DNA of 64,000 nucleotides from Ectothiorhodospiraceae bacterium. GTDB taxonomy: Bacteria > Pseudomonadota > Gammaproteobacteria > HK1. The stretch spans positions 558,001 through 622,000 of the forward strand of contig JACKNM010000002.1 in assembly GCA_024234875.1 (NCBI GenBank). The letters run 5' to 3'. This document shows, in pieces, positions 8,894 through 17,125 of the stretch. Within the stretch, counting starts at the first letter, position 1. Each line of letters starts with the position of its first letter. The position numbers and the translations under genes were made by a program. The notes under the pieces are model-generated. The model saw nothing but the letters and a program-made list of their open reading frames with translations, ran no database searches and was not told the origin of the DNA.

Positions 8894-10539
8894 CCGCGCA
8901 GTCGGGCGAGGACCGCCGACCCTTCGCGATCACCCTCGACCCCGGCAGCAGCCGGATCAACAAGACCGGCTCGTGGCGGACCGAGCGACCGGTCTATGTC
9001 GACCGACTGCCGCCGTGCAACGACGCGTGCCCGGCGGGCGAGAACATCCAGGCCTGGCTCTACCACGCTGAGGCCGGGGACTACCGCGCCGCCTGGGAGG
9101 TGCTGGTGCGCGACAACCCGCTCCCCGCGATCATGGGCCGCGCCTGCTACCACCCGTGTCAGGACGCCTGCAACCGCGGCCAGCTCGATCAGGCGGTCAA
9201 CATCCACGCGGTGGAGCGCTTCCTGGGCGACATGGCGCTGCGCGAGGGCTGGGGATTTCGCCGCGAGTGCGCACCGAGCGGCAAGCGGGTGATGGTGGTC
9301 GGGGCCGGCCCGAGCGGGCTCTCCGCCGCCTACCACCTGGCGCGCGCCGGACACCAGGTCGAGATCCGCGAGGCGGGACCGGTCGCCGGCGGCATGATGC
9401 GCTTCGGCATCCCCCGCTACCGTCTGCCGCGCGAGGTGGTGGACGGCGAGATCCGGCGCATCCTCGACCTCGGCGTGATCTTGAAGCTGGACACCAGGGT
9501 CGAGGACATCCCGGCGGAGCTCGCCGCCGGCGGCTTCGACGCCTGCTTCGTGGCCATCGGCGCCCACGTCGCGCGCAAGGTCGACATCCCGGCGCCGGAT
9601 GCCATGCGCATCCTCGATGCGGTCAGCGTGCTGCGCGACATGGAGACCGGTGCTGCCCCACCGCAGCTCGGGCGACGGGTGGTGGTCTACGGCGGCGGCA
9701 ACACCGCCATGGACGTCGCGCGCACGGTGAAGCGCCTGGGCGCCGAGCCGGTGATCGTCTACCGGCGCACCAGAGCGCAGATGCCGGCGCACGACTTCGA
9801 GGTCGACGAGGCGCTGCAGGAGGGGGTGGTGGTGAACTGGCTCCGCACCATCACCGCGGCGGGAGAGCACTCCCTCACGGTCGAGAAGATGACGCTCGAC
9901 GCGCAGGGCCGCCCGCGCCCGACCGGCGAGCTCGAGACCATCGAGGCCGACAGCCTGGTGCTCGCGCTGGGTCAGAACGTCGACCAGTCGCTCCTCACCC
10001 GCCTACCGGGTGTCGAGCTCGACGACGACGGCGTGGTCGAGGTCGGTCCCGACATGATGACGCGCTACCCCGGGGTCTTCGCCGGCGGCGACATGGTCCC
10101 GTCCGAGCGCACGGTCACGGTGGCGGTCGGCCACGGCAAGAAGGCCGCGCGCCACATGGACGCCTTCCTGCGCGGCACCCGCCACGAGCGCCCCGCGCGG
10201 CACGAGGTCGCGACCTTCGAGATGCTGAATCCCTGGTACTACGCGGACGCCGACGCCACCGTCCAGCCGGCCCTCGACGACATCCGCCGCCGCAGCACCT
10301 TCGACGAGGTCCACGAGGGCCTGGACGAGGGCAACGCCCTGTTCGAGGCACGGCGCTGCCTCTCGTGCGGCAACTGCTTCGAATGCGACAACTGCTACGG
10401 CATCTGCCCCGACAACGCGATCACGAAGCTCGGGCCGGGCCAGCGCTTCGAGGTCAAGTACGACTACTGCAAGGGCTGCGCGATGTGCGCGACGGAGTGC
10501 CCCTGCGGCGCCATTCGGATGGTTCCCGAGGAGATCTGA
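8890..10539 (+). CDS. GltD-like NAD(P)H flavoprotein fused to 2x[4Fe-4S] ferredoxin
   Basis: A 549-residue fusion. The N-terminus holds the Fe-S cysteine pattern of glutamate synthase small subunits (PPCNDACPAG, then RACYHPCQDACNRG). An FAD Rossmann motif GAGPSGLSAAYHLARAGH lies near residue 137 and an NAD(P) motif, VYGGGNTAMDVARTVKRLG, follows at mid-length. From about residue 489 there are two clostridial ferredoxin motifs, CLSCGNCFECDNCYGICP and CKGCAMCATECPCG. The protein should link the oxidoreductase core to NAD(P), as the PadH subunit does in phenylglyoxylate:NAD oxidoreductase. Here the usual delta (ferredoxin) subunit appears fused onto it. It overlaps the beta gene by 4 bp. Confidence 0.9.
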   Translation: MTAQSGEDRRPFAITLDPGSSRINKTGSWRTERPVYVDRLPPCNDACPAGENIQAWLYHAEAGDYRAAWEVLVRDNPLPAIMGRACYHPCQDACNRGQLDQAVNIHAVERFLGDMALREGWGFRRECAPSGKRVMVVGAGPSGLSAAYHLARAGHQVEIREAGPVAGGMMRFGIPRYRLPREVVDGEIRRILDLGVILKLDTRVEDIPAELAAGGFDACFVAIGAHVARKVDIPAPDAMRILDAVSVLRDMETGAAPPQLGRRVVVYGGGNTAMDVARTVKRLGAEPVIVYRRTRAQMPAHDFEVDEALQEGVVVNWLRTITAAGEHSLTVEKMTLDAQGRPRPTGELETIEADSLVLALGQNVDQSLLTRLPGVELDDDGVVEVGPDMMTRYPGVFAGGDMVPSERTVTVAVGHGKKAARHMDAFLRGTRHERPARHEVATFEMLNPWYYADADATVQPALDDIRRRSTFDEVHEGLDEGNALFEARRCLSCGNCFECDNCYGICPDNAITKLGPGQRFEVKYDYCKGCAMCATECPCGAIRMVPEEI

Positions 10540-10573
10540 GCGCCGGCGACCGGGGCGGATCGGGACGCGGCAC

Positions 10574-12541
10574 TCATGCACCGACCGCCGCGTCGAAGCG
10601 CTCGAGCGCCGCCGCCACCACGTGCTCGGCGTCCTCGTCGAGCACGTAACGGTCTCGCACCAGCACCGCCGTCGCCGCTCGCACCCGCGCCTCGTAGTCG
10701 GCGCGGTCGCGGTAACGCTCCTCGACCGACGGCCGCGGATCGCCGCTCGCCGCGCGCGCGGCGCGCGTCGCCGGGAACCACAGCGTGAGGCCGTTCATCG
10801 GCACGATCTGCTCCGGCGCGCCGGTCTCGGGGTCGCGCGGATTCCAACCGGCGTGGGTGCCGACCGGGACGGTCACGTCGGGCAGACGAATGCCGGCCAC
10901 CTCGTTGCCGTCGGCATCGATCGCGCTCACCAGGGCCGGGTAGAACGCCCCCTCCCTGGCCGGATAGCGCCCGACACCGACGGACTCGGGTGCCCCCATG
11001 TCCACCGTGCGCACGAAGGGCAGCCGGTCGGGGTCCGGCGGCTCGAAGCCGGGTAGCCGCGCGAACCACTCGACCACCGCACGCCGGTCGACCGCGCTGC
11101 CGTCGGCGAGCCGCGGGTGGCGGCTCGGCGGCGGCTCGACGCCGTCCTCGACCCAGCGCGTCATGTTGACCAGCGCCGCGCGCAACAGCGGCCGGTAGTC
11201 GAGCACGTCGAGCGGATAGCGGGCGGTGGTGTTGACGCCGGGGTTGAACCGCGACTGGCCGAGATACCCCGCGCCGTGTTGGGTGCTGGCGAAGAGGTAG
11301 CTGCGGGTCTCGGGCGCCTCTGGCAAGTCGTGCGCCGCCGCGGTGTCGACGTGGGCCAGCGTCGCGTCGCCGCGCCAGTACTCGGCCGCGCTGTTGGTCG
11401 AGATGACCTTCGGCACCGCGCCCAGCGCGCGCTGGCGGTCGAGCAGCCCGGCCTCGACCCCGGTCGACGCGTCGCGGGTCGGCACGTCGGCGAACGGGAA
11501 CAGATGACCCCAGATGGGGGTGGTCTGGTTCGAGGGCTGCGCGAACCGATGGTTGAAGGCGCCACGCCGCGCTCCGGCAACGTGGGGGAGCAGGCCGTCG
11601 TAGGCCACCTCGCCGTCCTCGGTGAGGTTGAGCCCGAGGCTCAGGTAGTGACGCAGCATGCGCCCGGTCTGCGACACCCCCCAGGCGAGCACGGTGCGAA
11701 AGCCGCCGGCAGTCGGGTTGATCTGCGACGGCGTGCGCAGGAACGGCGCCACGTCGCGCAACGCGAGCAGCCCGCATCCGGCGACCGGCGCTCGATCGGT
11801 TCGGTAGACGAGGTGGTAGATCCTTCCCGGCTCGAAGCCGCCTGCCAGGTGGACGTGCTCGGCGCTCGGCTCGACACGTCCGTCCTCGCGCTCGACGGCG
11901 AACCGCCAGGCGTCGCGCGGCACCACCCGGTCCTCGCCGTCCTCGTAGTCGCGGACCAGCAGGCGAGCGCCGGGCTCGTCGACATCCGCCGCCGGCAGCG
12001 GGCGGTGGATGCGATCGGCGAGGAGGTAGGTCCGCCCCGGGGTGCTCGGTCGAATCTCGACCACCGTCTCGCCACCGAGGGGACGTGCGCCGTCCATCGC
12101 GAGCGGCGCCTCGAGCCCCATCATCGACGGGTCGCGGTACACGTCCCACTGCCAGCCGATGGAAGCGACGGTCCAGCCGTGGCGGAACAGGAAGCCGTCA
12201 CCCGGATGCGCCTCGCGGGCGACCGGCGCGTCGGCCGGCGCGCGGTCGAGCACCGGCACCACCCGGCGCCGTCCGCGGTTCGGCAACTCGACCAGCAACC
12301 GACCCGCGCCGCGATCGGGCTCGACCGGCATCACCACGCTCAAGTCCGCCTCGAAGCGCACCCGGCCGTCGGCGTCGCGCGGCGCCAGGGCGAGGTCGAC
12401 GATCGCCCGGTTTGCCGGGTGGGTGGGGTCGACCGCGAAGTGCGCGACGCCGTCCACCTGCACAAAGGCGCCGACGTCGCCGAAGACACGGCCCTCGGCG
12501 TAGGGCGTTCGCGCAGTCTCCTCGAAGCGGATCAGGGCCAT
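10574..12541 (-). CDS. Alpha/beta hydrolase domain protein (PF20091-like)
   Basis: A 655-residue protein without signal peptide. The nucleophile elbow reads GVSQTG with the serine at residue 290. The N-terminal half is a beta-rich region (FEETARTPYAEGRVFGDVGA) typical of the large alpha/beta hydrolases annotated as Abhydrolase_10. Length and layout fit that family. The substrate is not known; members are seen near catabolic genes for bulky esters or terpenoid-like compounds. It converges on the oxidoreductase operon with a 34-bp gap and is followed upstream by a TauE/SafE permease on the same strand (15-bp gap), so the two may be co-transcribed. Confidence 0.75.
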   Translation of the reverse strand: MALIRFEETARTPYAEGRVFGDVGAFVQVDGVAHFAVDPTHPANRAIVDLALAPRDADGRVRFEADLSVVMPVEPDRGAGRLLVELPNRGRRRVVPVLDRAPADAPVAREAHPGDGFLFRHGWTVASIGWQWDVYRDPSMMGLEAPLAMDGARPLGGETVVEIRPSTPGRTYLLADRIHRPLPAADVDEPGARLLVRDYEDGEDRVVPRDAWRFAVEREDGRVEPSAEHVHLAGGFEPGRIYHLVYRTDRAPVAGCGLLALRDVAPFLRTPSQINPTAGGFRTVLAWGVSQTGRMLRHYLSLGLNLTEDGEVAYDGLLPHVAGARRGAFNHRFAQPSNQTTPIWGHLFPFADVPTRDASTGVEAGLLDRQRALGAVPKVISTNSAAEYWRGDATLAHVDTAAAHDLPEAPETRSYLFASTQHGAGYLGQSRFNPGVNTTARYPLDVLDYRPLLRAALVNMTRWVEDGVEPPPSRHPRLADGSAVDRRAVVEWFARLPGFEPPDPDRLPFVRTVDMGAPESVGVGRYPAREGAFYPALVSAIDADGNEVAGIRLPDVTVPVGTHAGWNPRDPETGAPEQIVPMNGLTLWFPATRAARAASGDPRPSVEERYRDRADYEARVRAATAVLVRDRYVLDEDAEHVVAAALERFDAAVGA

Positions 12542-12556
12542 CGAGCAATGCCTCCT

Positions 12557-13354
12557 TCAGGCTACGGCGACAGGGGCGGCGTCGGTGTCGCGGGCGAGGT
12601 AATCGTGCACCGCCTCGACGAAGGTCGCGACCCCGACCACCGCCAGGACACCCAGCGCGGCGCGACGGAAGTGCCGCTGCCCGCCGGTCGAGAAGTAGCG
12701 ACTGCCGACCCAGGTCGAGATCAGGCTGAGCGGTACCAGTGCGGCGCCGATCAGCACCGCCTCGCGGGTGAAGAGGCCGTGGTACCAGAGCGGCACCAGG
12801 GCGGGCAACGAGATCACGGTCATCACCGCCAGCACGTTGCCTCGCTGCTGCACCGCCGGACCGGGCCGTGACAGCACCACCGCCACCACCGGCGGCCCGC
12901 CGATACCCGCCGCACCCTGCACCAGACCGCCGGCGCCACCGGCCGCCACCAGCACACCGACGCTGGCCGGGCCGGCGAGCGTCCAGCCACGCGCGAGCAT
13001 CGCCACCATCGAGATCACCAGCGACGAGATGACGATCTTCATCAACGCCGGGTCGATCGACACCAGGAGCCATGCGCCGAGCGGCGCGGCGGTGAAGGCG
13101 GCGATCGCGATCGGCACGACGACCGCCCGCTCGCCGTGGCGAATCGCGTCGGGCAGGAGCTGCAGCGTGGTCGGCAATGCCATCACCGCCCCGCTCGGGA
13201 CCGCCACCAGGGGGCCGAAGGCATAGCTGAGCACGGGGATGGTGATGAGCGCGGCGCCGAAGCCGACGAACCCGCGCATGAAGCCGGCCACGAGGGTGGC
13301 GACTGCGACCAGGGGGAGGCGGGCATCGAGCGCCGTCAGCAGCTCGCCGGTCAA
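12557..13354 (-). CDS. TauE/SafE-family sulfite/anion exporter-like permease
   Basis: The protein is strongly hydrophobic, about 265 residues if read from the TTG at 13354, with roughly eight membrane helices. The TauE/SafE repeat signature is seen as GFMRGFVGFGAALITIPVL at the N-terminus and GGAGGLVQGAAGIGGPPVV in the second half. The family exports sulfoacetate, sulfite or other small organic anions across the inner membrane. The frame stays open into the upstream anti-sigma gene, but the TTG gives a normal family length and avoids overlap; no clear ribosome binding site is seen, so the start is uncertain. It is 31 bp downstream of the anti-sigma gene and could be the third gene of the sigma operon. 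Confidence 0.75.
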   Translation of the reverse strand: MTGELLTALDARLPLVAVATLVAGFMRGFVGFGAALITIPVLSYAFGPLVAVPSGAVMALPTTLQLLPDAIRHGERAVVVPIAIAAFTAAPLGAWLLVSIDPALMKIVISSLVISMVAMLARGWTLAGPASVGVLVAAGGAGGLVQGAAGIGGPPVVAVVLSRPGPAVQQRGNVLAVMTVISLPALVPLWYHGLFTREAVLIGAALVPLSLISTWVGSRYFSTGGQRHFRRAALGVLAVVGVATFVEAVHDYLARDTDAAPVAVA

Positions 13355-13385
13355 CGGCGGCGCGCTCGAGGCCGGACGGCGGCCG

Positions 13386-13943
13386 TCAAGTACGGATCCA
13401 GGTCGGCTTGGATGCTCCGCGCAGATAGAGCAGCGTGCCGCCGCTGGTCTCGAGCGGAGGGTGGTCGACACCCGCCGGGGCGACGTGGAAATCGCCGGCG
13501 CCGAGGGTGAGTGCACCGATCCGCACGTCGCCGCTCAGCACCATGCACTCCTCCGCGACCGCGTGGCGATGTGCCGGCACCCGCGCGCCCGGTGCGAGCC
13601 GGAGCAGAAAGCACTCCGCCTCGCCCTCGACGTGGAGTGTCTTCACCGAAACCCCCGGCGCGAGGTCGACCCACTCGCCCTCGTCGGTGCGAACGGTGAC
13701 CGCGGCGCCGGCGGGCCGGGCGTCGAGCGCGCGCTCGACCGCCGCCCACACGCCGGGCGAGGGTGCGATGGCCTCGCGCTCGCCGTCGGCCAGGGGCGCG
13801 AGCGAGCGCTCCCACCACGCGACCTCCGCGCGCAATGCGGCATCGTCGCGCAGCGCCGCCTCGAAGCGCCGACGTTCCTCGGCGCCGAGCGTTCCCAGCA
13901 CGTACTCCCCGGCGCGGGTCGCGGGCGGGAGGTCGTCGGTCAT
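13386..13943 (-). CDS. Cupin-type anti-sigma factor (RskA-like N-terminus, ChrR-like cupin)
   Basis: A 185-residue soluble protein. The first ~70 residues form an anti-sigma domain (AGEYVLGTLGAEERRRFEAA, then AWWERSLAPLADGE) like that of RskA-type factors. The C-terminal half is a cupin with metal-ligand pattern PAHRHAVAEECMVLSGD and a later FHVAPAGVDHPPLE, as in the sensor half of ChrR. There is no membrane helix, unlike RskA itself. It should hold the adjacent ECF sigma factor inactive until the cupin metal site senses a signal, in ChrR-like proteins an oxidative one. Its ATG overlaps the sigma stop (ATGA). The signal is not known here. Confidence 0.85.
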   Translation of the reverse strand: MTDDLPPATRAGEYVLGTLGAEERRRFEAALRDDAALRAEVAWWERSLAPLADGEREAIAPSPGVWAAVERALDARPAGAAVTVRTDEGEWVDLAPGVSVKTLHVEGEAECFLLRLAPGARVPAHRHAVAEECMVLSGDVRIGALTLGAGDFHVAPAGVDHPPLETSGGTLLYLRGASKPTWIRT

Positions 13944-14509
13944 CGTTGCAGGCACTCCCGGAGCTGGGCGAGGCCACGCCGCACCCGGCTCTTGACCGTT
14001 CCGAGCGGCGCCGCCAGGCGCGCCGCCAGCTCCTCGTGGCTGAGCCCGTAATAGTAGGCGAGCAGAACCGCCTCGCGGCGGTCGGGTGCGAGCGCCGCCA
14101 GGCACTCGTCGATCCGCCGCCCGACGCGCCCGACCGTCGACGCCGCTGGCTCGGCCGGCATCTCCGGCAGCTGCTCGAGCTCGGTCCGCTCGTGCCGACG
14201 CCGCGCGTGCACGGCATCGGCCCGTAGCCGGTCGATCGCGCGGTGGCGGACGATGGTCGCCAGCCACCCGAAGGCCGACGTCGCGCCCCCGTCCCACTGG
14301 GCAGCACGCGTCCACACCACCAGGAACGCCTCCTGCAGCACGTCCTCGGCCACGTCGCGCCGGCGCACGATGCGCAGCGCGATCGCCAGCATACGCGGCC
14401 CGGTGACGGCATAGAGCCGGGCGAAGGCACGACGGTCCCCGAGGGCCACGGCACCGAGGAGCGCCGACAGATCGTCCTCACCGGCCGCGGGAACGGTCGA
14501 TTCGTCCAT
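13940..14509 (-). CDS. ECF RNA polymerase sigma factor (SigK-like)
   Basis: A 189-residue ECF sigma factor. Region 2 reads DVLQEAFLVVWTRAAQW...FGWLATIVRHRAIDRLR and region 4 reads LAPDRREAVLLAYYYGLSHEELAARL followed by the recognition helix APLGTVKSRVRRGL. The ATG at 14509 gives standard length. It is co-transcribed with a cupin anti-sigma gene through an ATGA overlap. Its gene is divergent from a DUF4331 operon across 280 bp, and the two sides carry matching ECF-type promoter elements, one pointing to this gene, so autoregulation is likely. Recognition of these elements by this sigma factor is inferred from the layout. Confidence 0.93.
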   Translation of the reverse strand: MDESTVPAAGEDDLSALLGAVALGDRRAFARLYAVTGPRMLAIALRIVRRRDVAEDVLQEAFLVVWTRAAQWDGGATSAFGWLATIVRHRAIDRLRADAVHARRRHERTELEQLPEMPAEPAASTVGRVGRRIDECLAALAPDRREAVLLAYYYGLSHEELAARLAAPLGTVKSRVRRGLAQLRECLQR

Positions 14510-14626
14510 CTGCGACGTCCGGACACCGCGGTGCGGCCAGGTTAGCACGCCGCCTCCGGCACGAGTGCCGGGCCGGTCACCGCCGCCGCGCCCTCGGTGT
14601 CCGCGCGACCCGCTGACGATACGTAT

Positions 14627-14653
14627 GACGCGCGGCCGGCCGATTCGGATGCA
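14627..14653 (-). promoter_or_regulatory. Predicted ECF promoter driving the sigma/anti-sigma operon
   Basis: On the minus strand the site reads TGCATCCGAATCG, then exactly 10 nt, then CGTC. The 13-bp block is identical to that of the divergent promoter at 14686-14712, and the gap and CGTC core also agree. CATCC resembles the -35 box of SigK-type ECF factors and CGTC is a common ECF -10 core. The predicted transcript would begin near 14619 and leave a leader of about 110 nt before the sigma ATG. Confidence 0.65.
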
Positions 14654-14685
14654 GCCGCGGTCCGCCCACCGGCCCGCACCGGCGA

Positions 14686-14712
14686 TGCATCCGAATCGCG
14701 ATTGCGCTCGTC
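14686..14712 (+). promoter_or_regulatory. Predicted ECF promoter driving the DUF4331 operon
   Basis: TGCATCCGAATCG at 14686-14698 is followed by 10 nt and CGTC at 14709-14712. It is the mirror copy of the site at 14627-14653; together the two 13-bp blocks form a perfect inverted repeat with a 32-bp centre. The start of transcription is expected near 14720, about 70 nt before the DUF4331 ATG. The spacer sequences differ between the two sites while the -35 and -10 blocks are conserved, which is what two promoters for one sigma factor should look like. Confidence 0.65.
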
Positions 14713-14789
14713 CTGGGATGTCGAGGCGTGCCGACGCGGGCGATGACCCCGTCAGCCGCCGAGAACCGACGTTCCGAGGAGGAGCTCCC

Positions 14790-16412
14790 ATGCCGAGACC
14801 GACGCGCCGCCGCGACCTCGCAGTCGCGCTGACCACCACCCTGTCCCTCGCCGCCGCGGCCCACGCGGCCAACCACCGCGAGGCGCCACTCACCGCCCTC
14901 GACCACAAGGCGGACATCACCGACGTCTACGCCTTCGTGAGCTACGACGATCCGACCCGGGTGACGCTGATCATGAACGTCGACCCGCTGCTCGAGCCGG
15001 CCAACGGCCCCACCTACTTCCCCTTCGACCCCGAGATCACCTACGCGATCAAGGTCGACAACGACCAGGACGCGGTCGAGGACGTCACCTACGAGTTCCG
15101 CTTCCGCACCGTGCAGACCCTGCCAGGCGTGTTCACCGCGTTCGTCGGCGCCGGCGGCGGCCTCGCCTCGCCGCCGTCGTCGGCGCCGCCGGTGCCACCC
15201 GGCGTGGTGATCGTGCCCCCGGCCATCATCGCCATCGACGGCCCCGGGGCTCTCGGCCTCGGTCAGCGGCAGCGCTACTCGATCACCCGCATCGACGGCA
15301 CCGGCCCGACCGCCACCCGCACCGTGCTCGCCACCGACTTGCCCACCGTGCCGTCGAACGCCGGCCCCCGCACCATGCCCGACTACGAGTCGCTGTTCGA
15401 GCAGGGGATCCGCTCGCTCGCGGACGACACGCGGGTCTTCGCCGGCACCGTCGACGACCCCTTCTGGATCGACCTCGGTGCGGCGTTCGACACCCTGAAC
15501 CTCCGCCCCGGCGCCTCGGCGGTGGGCATCGCCGGGGTGCTCGGCGACGAGCAGGACGCTCGCGACGACGTCAACTTCGCCGCCGACGACGTCGCCGGCT
15601 ACAACGTGAACAGCATCGCGGTCGAGGTGCCGATCGCCGCGCTCACTCGCGACGGACGCCGGCACGACGCCACCGAGCCCGAGGCGGTGATCGGCGTGTG
15701 GGCCACCACCTCGCGCCCGCGGGTGAAGATCCTGCCGCTGGCACCGGGGCTACCGTCACGGGTGTCGACCAGCACCGCGCAGATCCAGCGCATGGGCAAT
15801 CCGCTGATCAACGAGCTGCTGATCGGCATCGGCTCCAAGGACGCCTTCTCGATGCGCCAGCCGCGCGACGACGCCGCCTTCGCGCCGTTCCTGCTCGACC
15901 CGGTGATCGCCCGCGTCGCGAGCGCCGCGGTGTTCGAGACGCTGGGCTCCGATGCGCTGCCGGTGCCGCCGCCCCCGCGCAACGATCTCCTGCCGCTGGT
16001 GCAGTACCTGGCGCCGATCGCGCCACCGGGCACGCCGACCGGCCCGATCGCGGACCTGCTGCGGCTGAACACCGGCGTGCCGCCGACCCCGGTCGGTCAG
16101 CGGAGCCGGCTCGGCCTGCTCACCGGAGACCAGGCCGGGTTCCCCAACGGTCGCCGGGTGTCCGACGACGTGGTCGACATCGCGTTGCGGGTCGCCGTCG
16201 GCGGCGTGCTGACCGGTGACACCCGCTTCAGCGGGTTCCCACACAACCGGCTCGGCGACGGCGTCAACACCAACGATCGCCCCTACCGGGAGACGTTCCC
16301 CTACGTCGCGTCGGCCCACTCCGGCCGCGACGCGCGGCACGTCGACCCCGGCGAGCCGGGTTGCGCGTCACCCTTCGACGCCGACCTGCCCGTCCCCTGC
16401 CCGATCGACTGA
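14790..16412 (+). CDS. Secreted DUF4331 family protein
   Basis: A 540-residue protein with a signal peptide (ALTTTLSLAAAAHA, predicted cut before ANHREAP) and the DUF4331 start HREAPLTALDHKADITDVYAF. The rest is a beta-rich extracytoplasmic domain with NVDPLLEP and a long proline-rich insertion around residues 130-150. DUF4331 has no established function. The ATG at 14790 has GAGGAGGAG a few bases upstream. It heads an operon with a PEP-CTERM protein, a TPR protein and a HupE/UreJ protein, and stands divergent to an ECF sigma factor with a matching promoter in front. Its expression is therefore probably under that sigma factor. Confidence 0.88.
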   Translation: MPRPTRRRDLAVALTTTLSLAAAAHAANHREAPLTALDHKADITDVYAFVSYDDPTRVTLIMNVDPLLEPANGPTYFPFDPEITYAIKVDNDQDAVEDVTYEFRFRTVQTLPGVFTAFVGAGGGLASPPSSAPPVPPGVVIVPPAIIAIDGPGALGLGQRQRYSITRIDGTGPTATRTVLATDLPTVPSNAGPRTMPDYESLFEQGIRSLADDTRVFAGTVDDPFWIDLGAAFDTLNLRPGASAVGIAGVLGDEQDARDDVNFAADDVAGYNVNSIAVEVPIAALTRDGRRHDATEPEAVIGVWATTSRPRVKILPLAPGLPSRVSTSTAQIQRMGNPLINELLIGIGSKDAFSMRQPRDDAAFAPFLLDPVIARVASAAVFETLGSDALPVPPPPRNDLLPLVQYLAPIAPPGTPTGPIADLLRLNTGVPPTPVGQRSRLGLLTGDQAGFPNGRRVSDDVVDIALRVAVGGVLTGDTRFSGFPHNRLGDGVNTNDRPYRETFPYVASAHSGRDARHVDPGEPGCASPFDADLPVPCPID

Positions 16413-16429
16413 GCCAGAGGAGAATCGAC

Positions 16430-17125
16430 ATGCGACCCACGTGCCTCGTGCTCGCACTCACCCTACTCGCCACCTCGGTCGAGGCGGCGCCGATCCCCCT
16501 TCGGGACCTGTCCGGCCTGATTCTCGGCGGCGCCTCCGACCTGCTAGGGCTCGACGATTTCCTCGCCGAGAGCCCGCCGGCGGCCCTGCCGCTCACCGGC
16601 TCGGCCGCGACCGGCGCCACCACCGCGTCGGCCACCGTCGACTCGGGGTCGATCGAGGTGTCCACCGCGGTCGACGGCTTCGCCGCTGCCGACGCTTCTG
16701 GCCTGCTGGAGGCGGCGTTCGACGGCCTCGCCGCCGACACCGTGCTCTCGGTGGTGCTCGACCTCGACTACAGCGGGCTCGGCGCGGCGGGCGCCCTGGT
16801 CGACGTCGCCGGCGACCTGCTGCTCGCGGTGTCGGTGAACGGCTCCCCGGTGGTGATCGACGCGCTGGTCCTCGGTACCGATGCGCTGGTGACCACCATC
16901 GTGCGCGACTTCACCATGCCCGCGGGTGGCGTCGGTGGGGTGAGCGTGTTCCTCGGAACCGCCCTGTTCGGCTTCGGGCCCGGCTCGGTCGACGCGGTGA
17001 GCGCCCGCGCCACCCTGTCCATCGAGCGAGCCGATGCGGTGGTTCCCGCCCCGGGCACCCTCGCCCTCGCCCTCGCCGGGATGGGCCTGGTCGGCGTCGG
17101 CCGGGCGCGAGGGATGCGGCCGTGA
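16430..17125 (+). CDS. Secreted protein with PEP-CTERM-type sorting tail
   Basis: A 231-residue protein with an N-terminal signal peptide (LVLALTLLATSVEA) and a C-terminal tripartite tail: VPAPGTLALALAGMGLVGVG followed by the basic RARGMRP. This tail is the PEP-CTERM exosortase signal with PAP in place of PEP. The mature part is rich in Ala, Gly, Val, Asp and Thr and looks like a beta-sandwich with no recognised domain. AGAGGAGAA precedes the ATG. It sits 17 bp after the DUF4331 gene and its TGA overlaps the next start (GTGA). Exosortase genes are not in the window. A surface or exopolysaccharide-linked role is inferred from the sorting class. Confidence 0.8.
   Translation: MRPTCLVLALTLLATSVEAAPIPLRDLSGLILGGASDLLGLDDFLAESPPAALPLTGSAATGATTASATVDSGSIEVSTAVDGFAAADASGLLEAAFDGLAADTVLSVVLDLDYSGLGAAGALVDVAGDLLLAVSVNGSPVVIDALVLGTDALVTTIVRDFTMPAGGVGGVSVFLGTALFGFGPGSVDAVSARATLSIERADAVVPAPGTLALALAGMGLVGVGRARGMRP

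Noticed and set aside
14619..14626. Palindrome ATACGTAT between the divergent promoters as a repressor site
   Set aside because: It is only 8 bp and lies in the start region of the left promoter; its position is explained by that promoter and there is no second copy.
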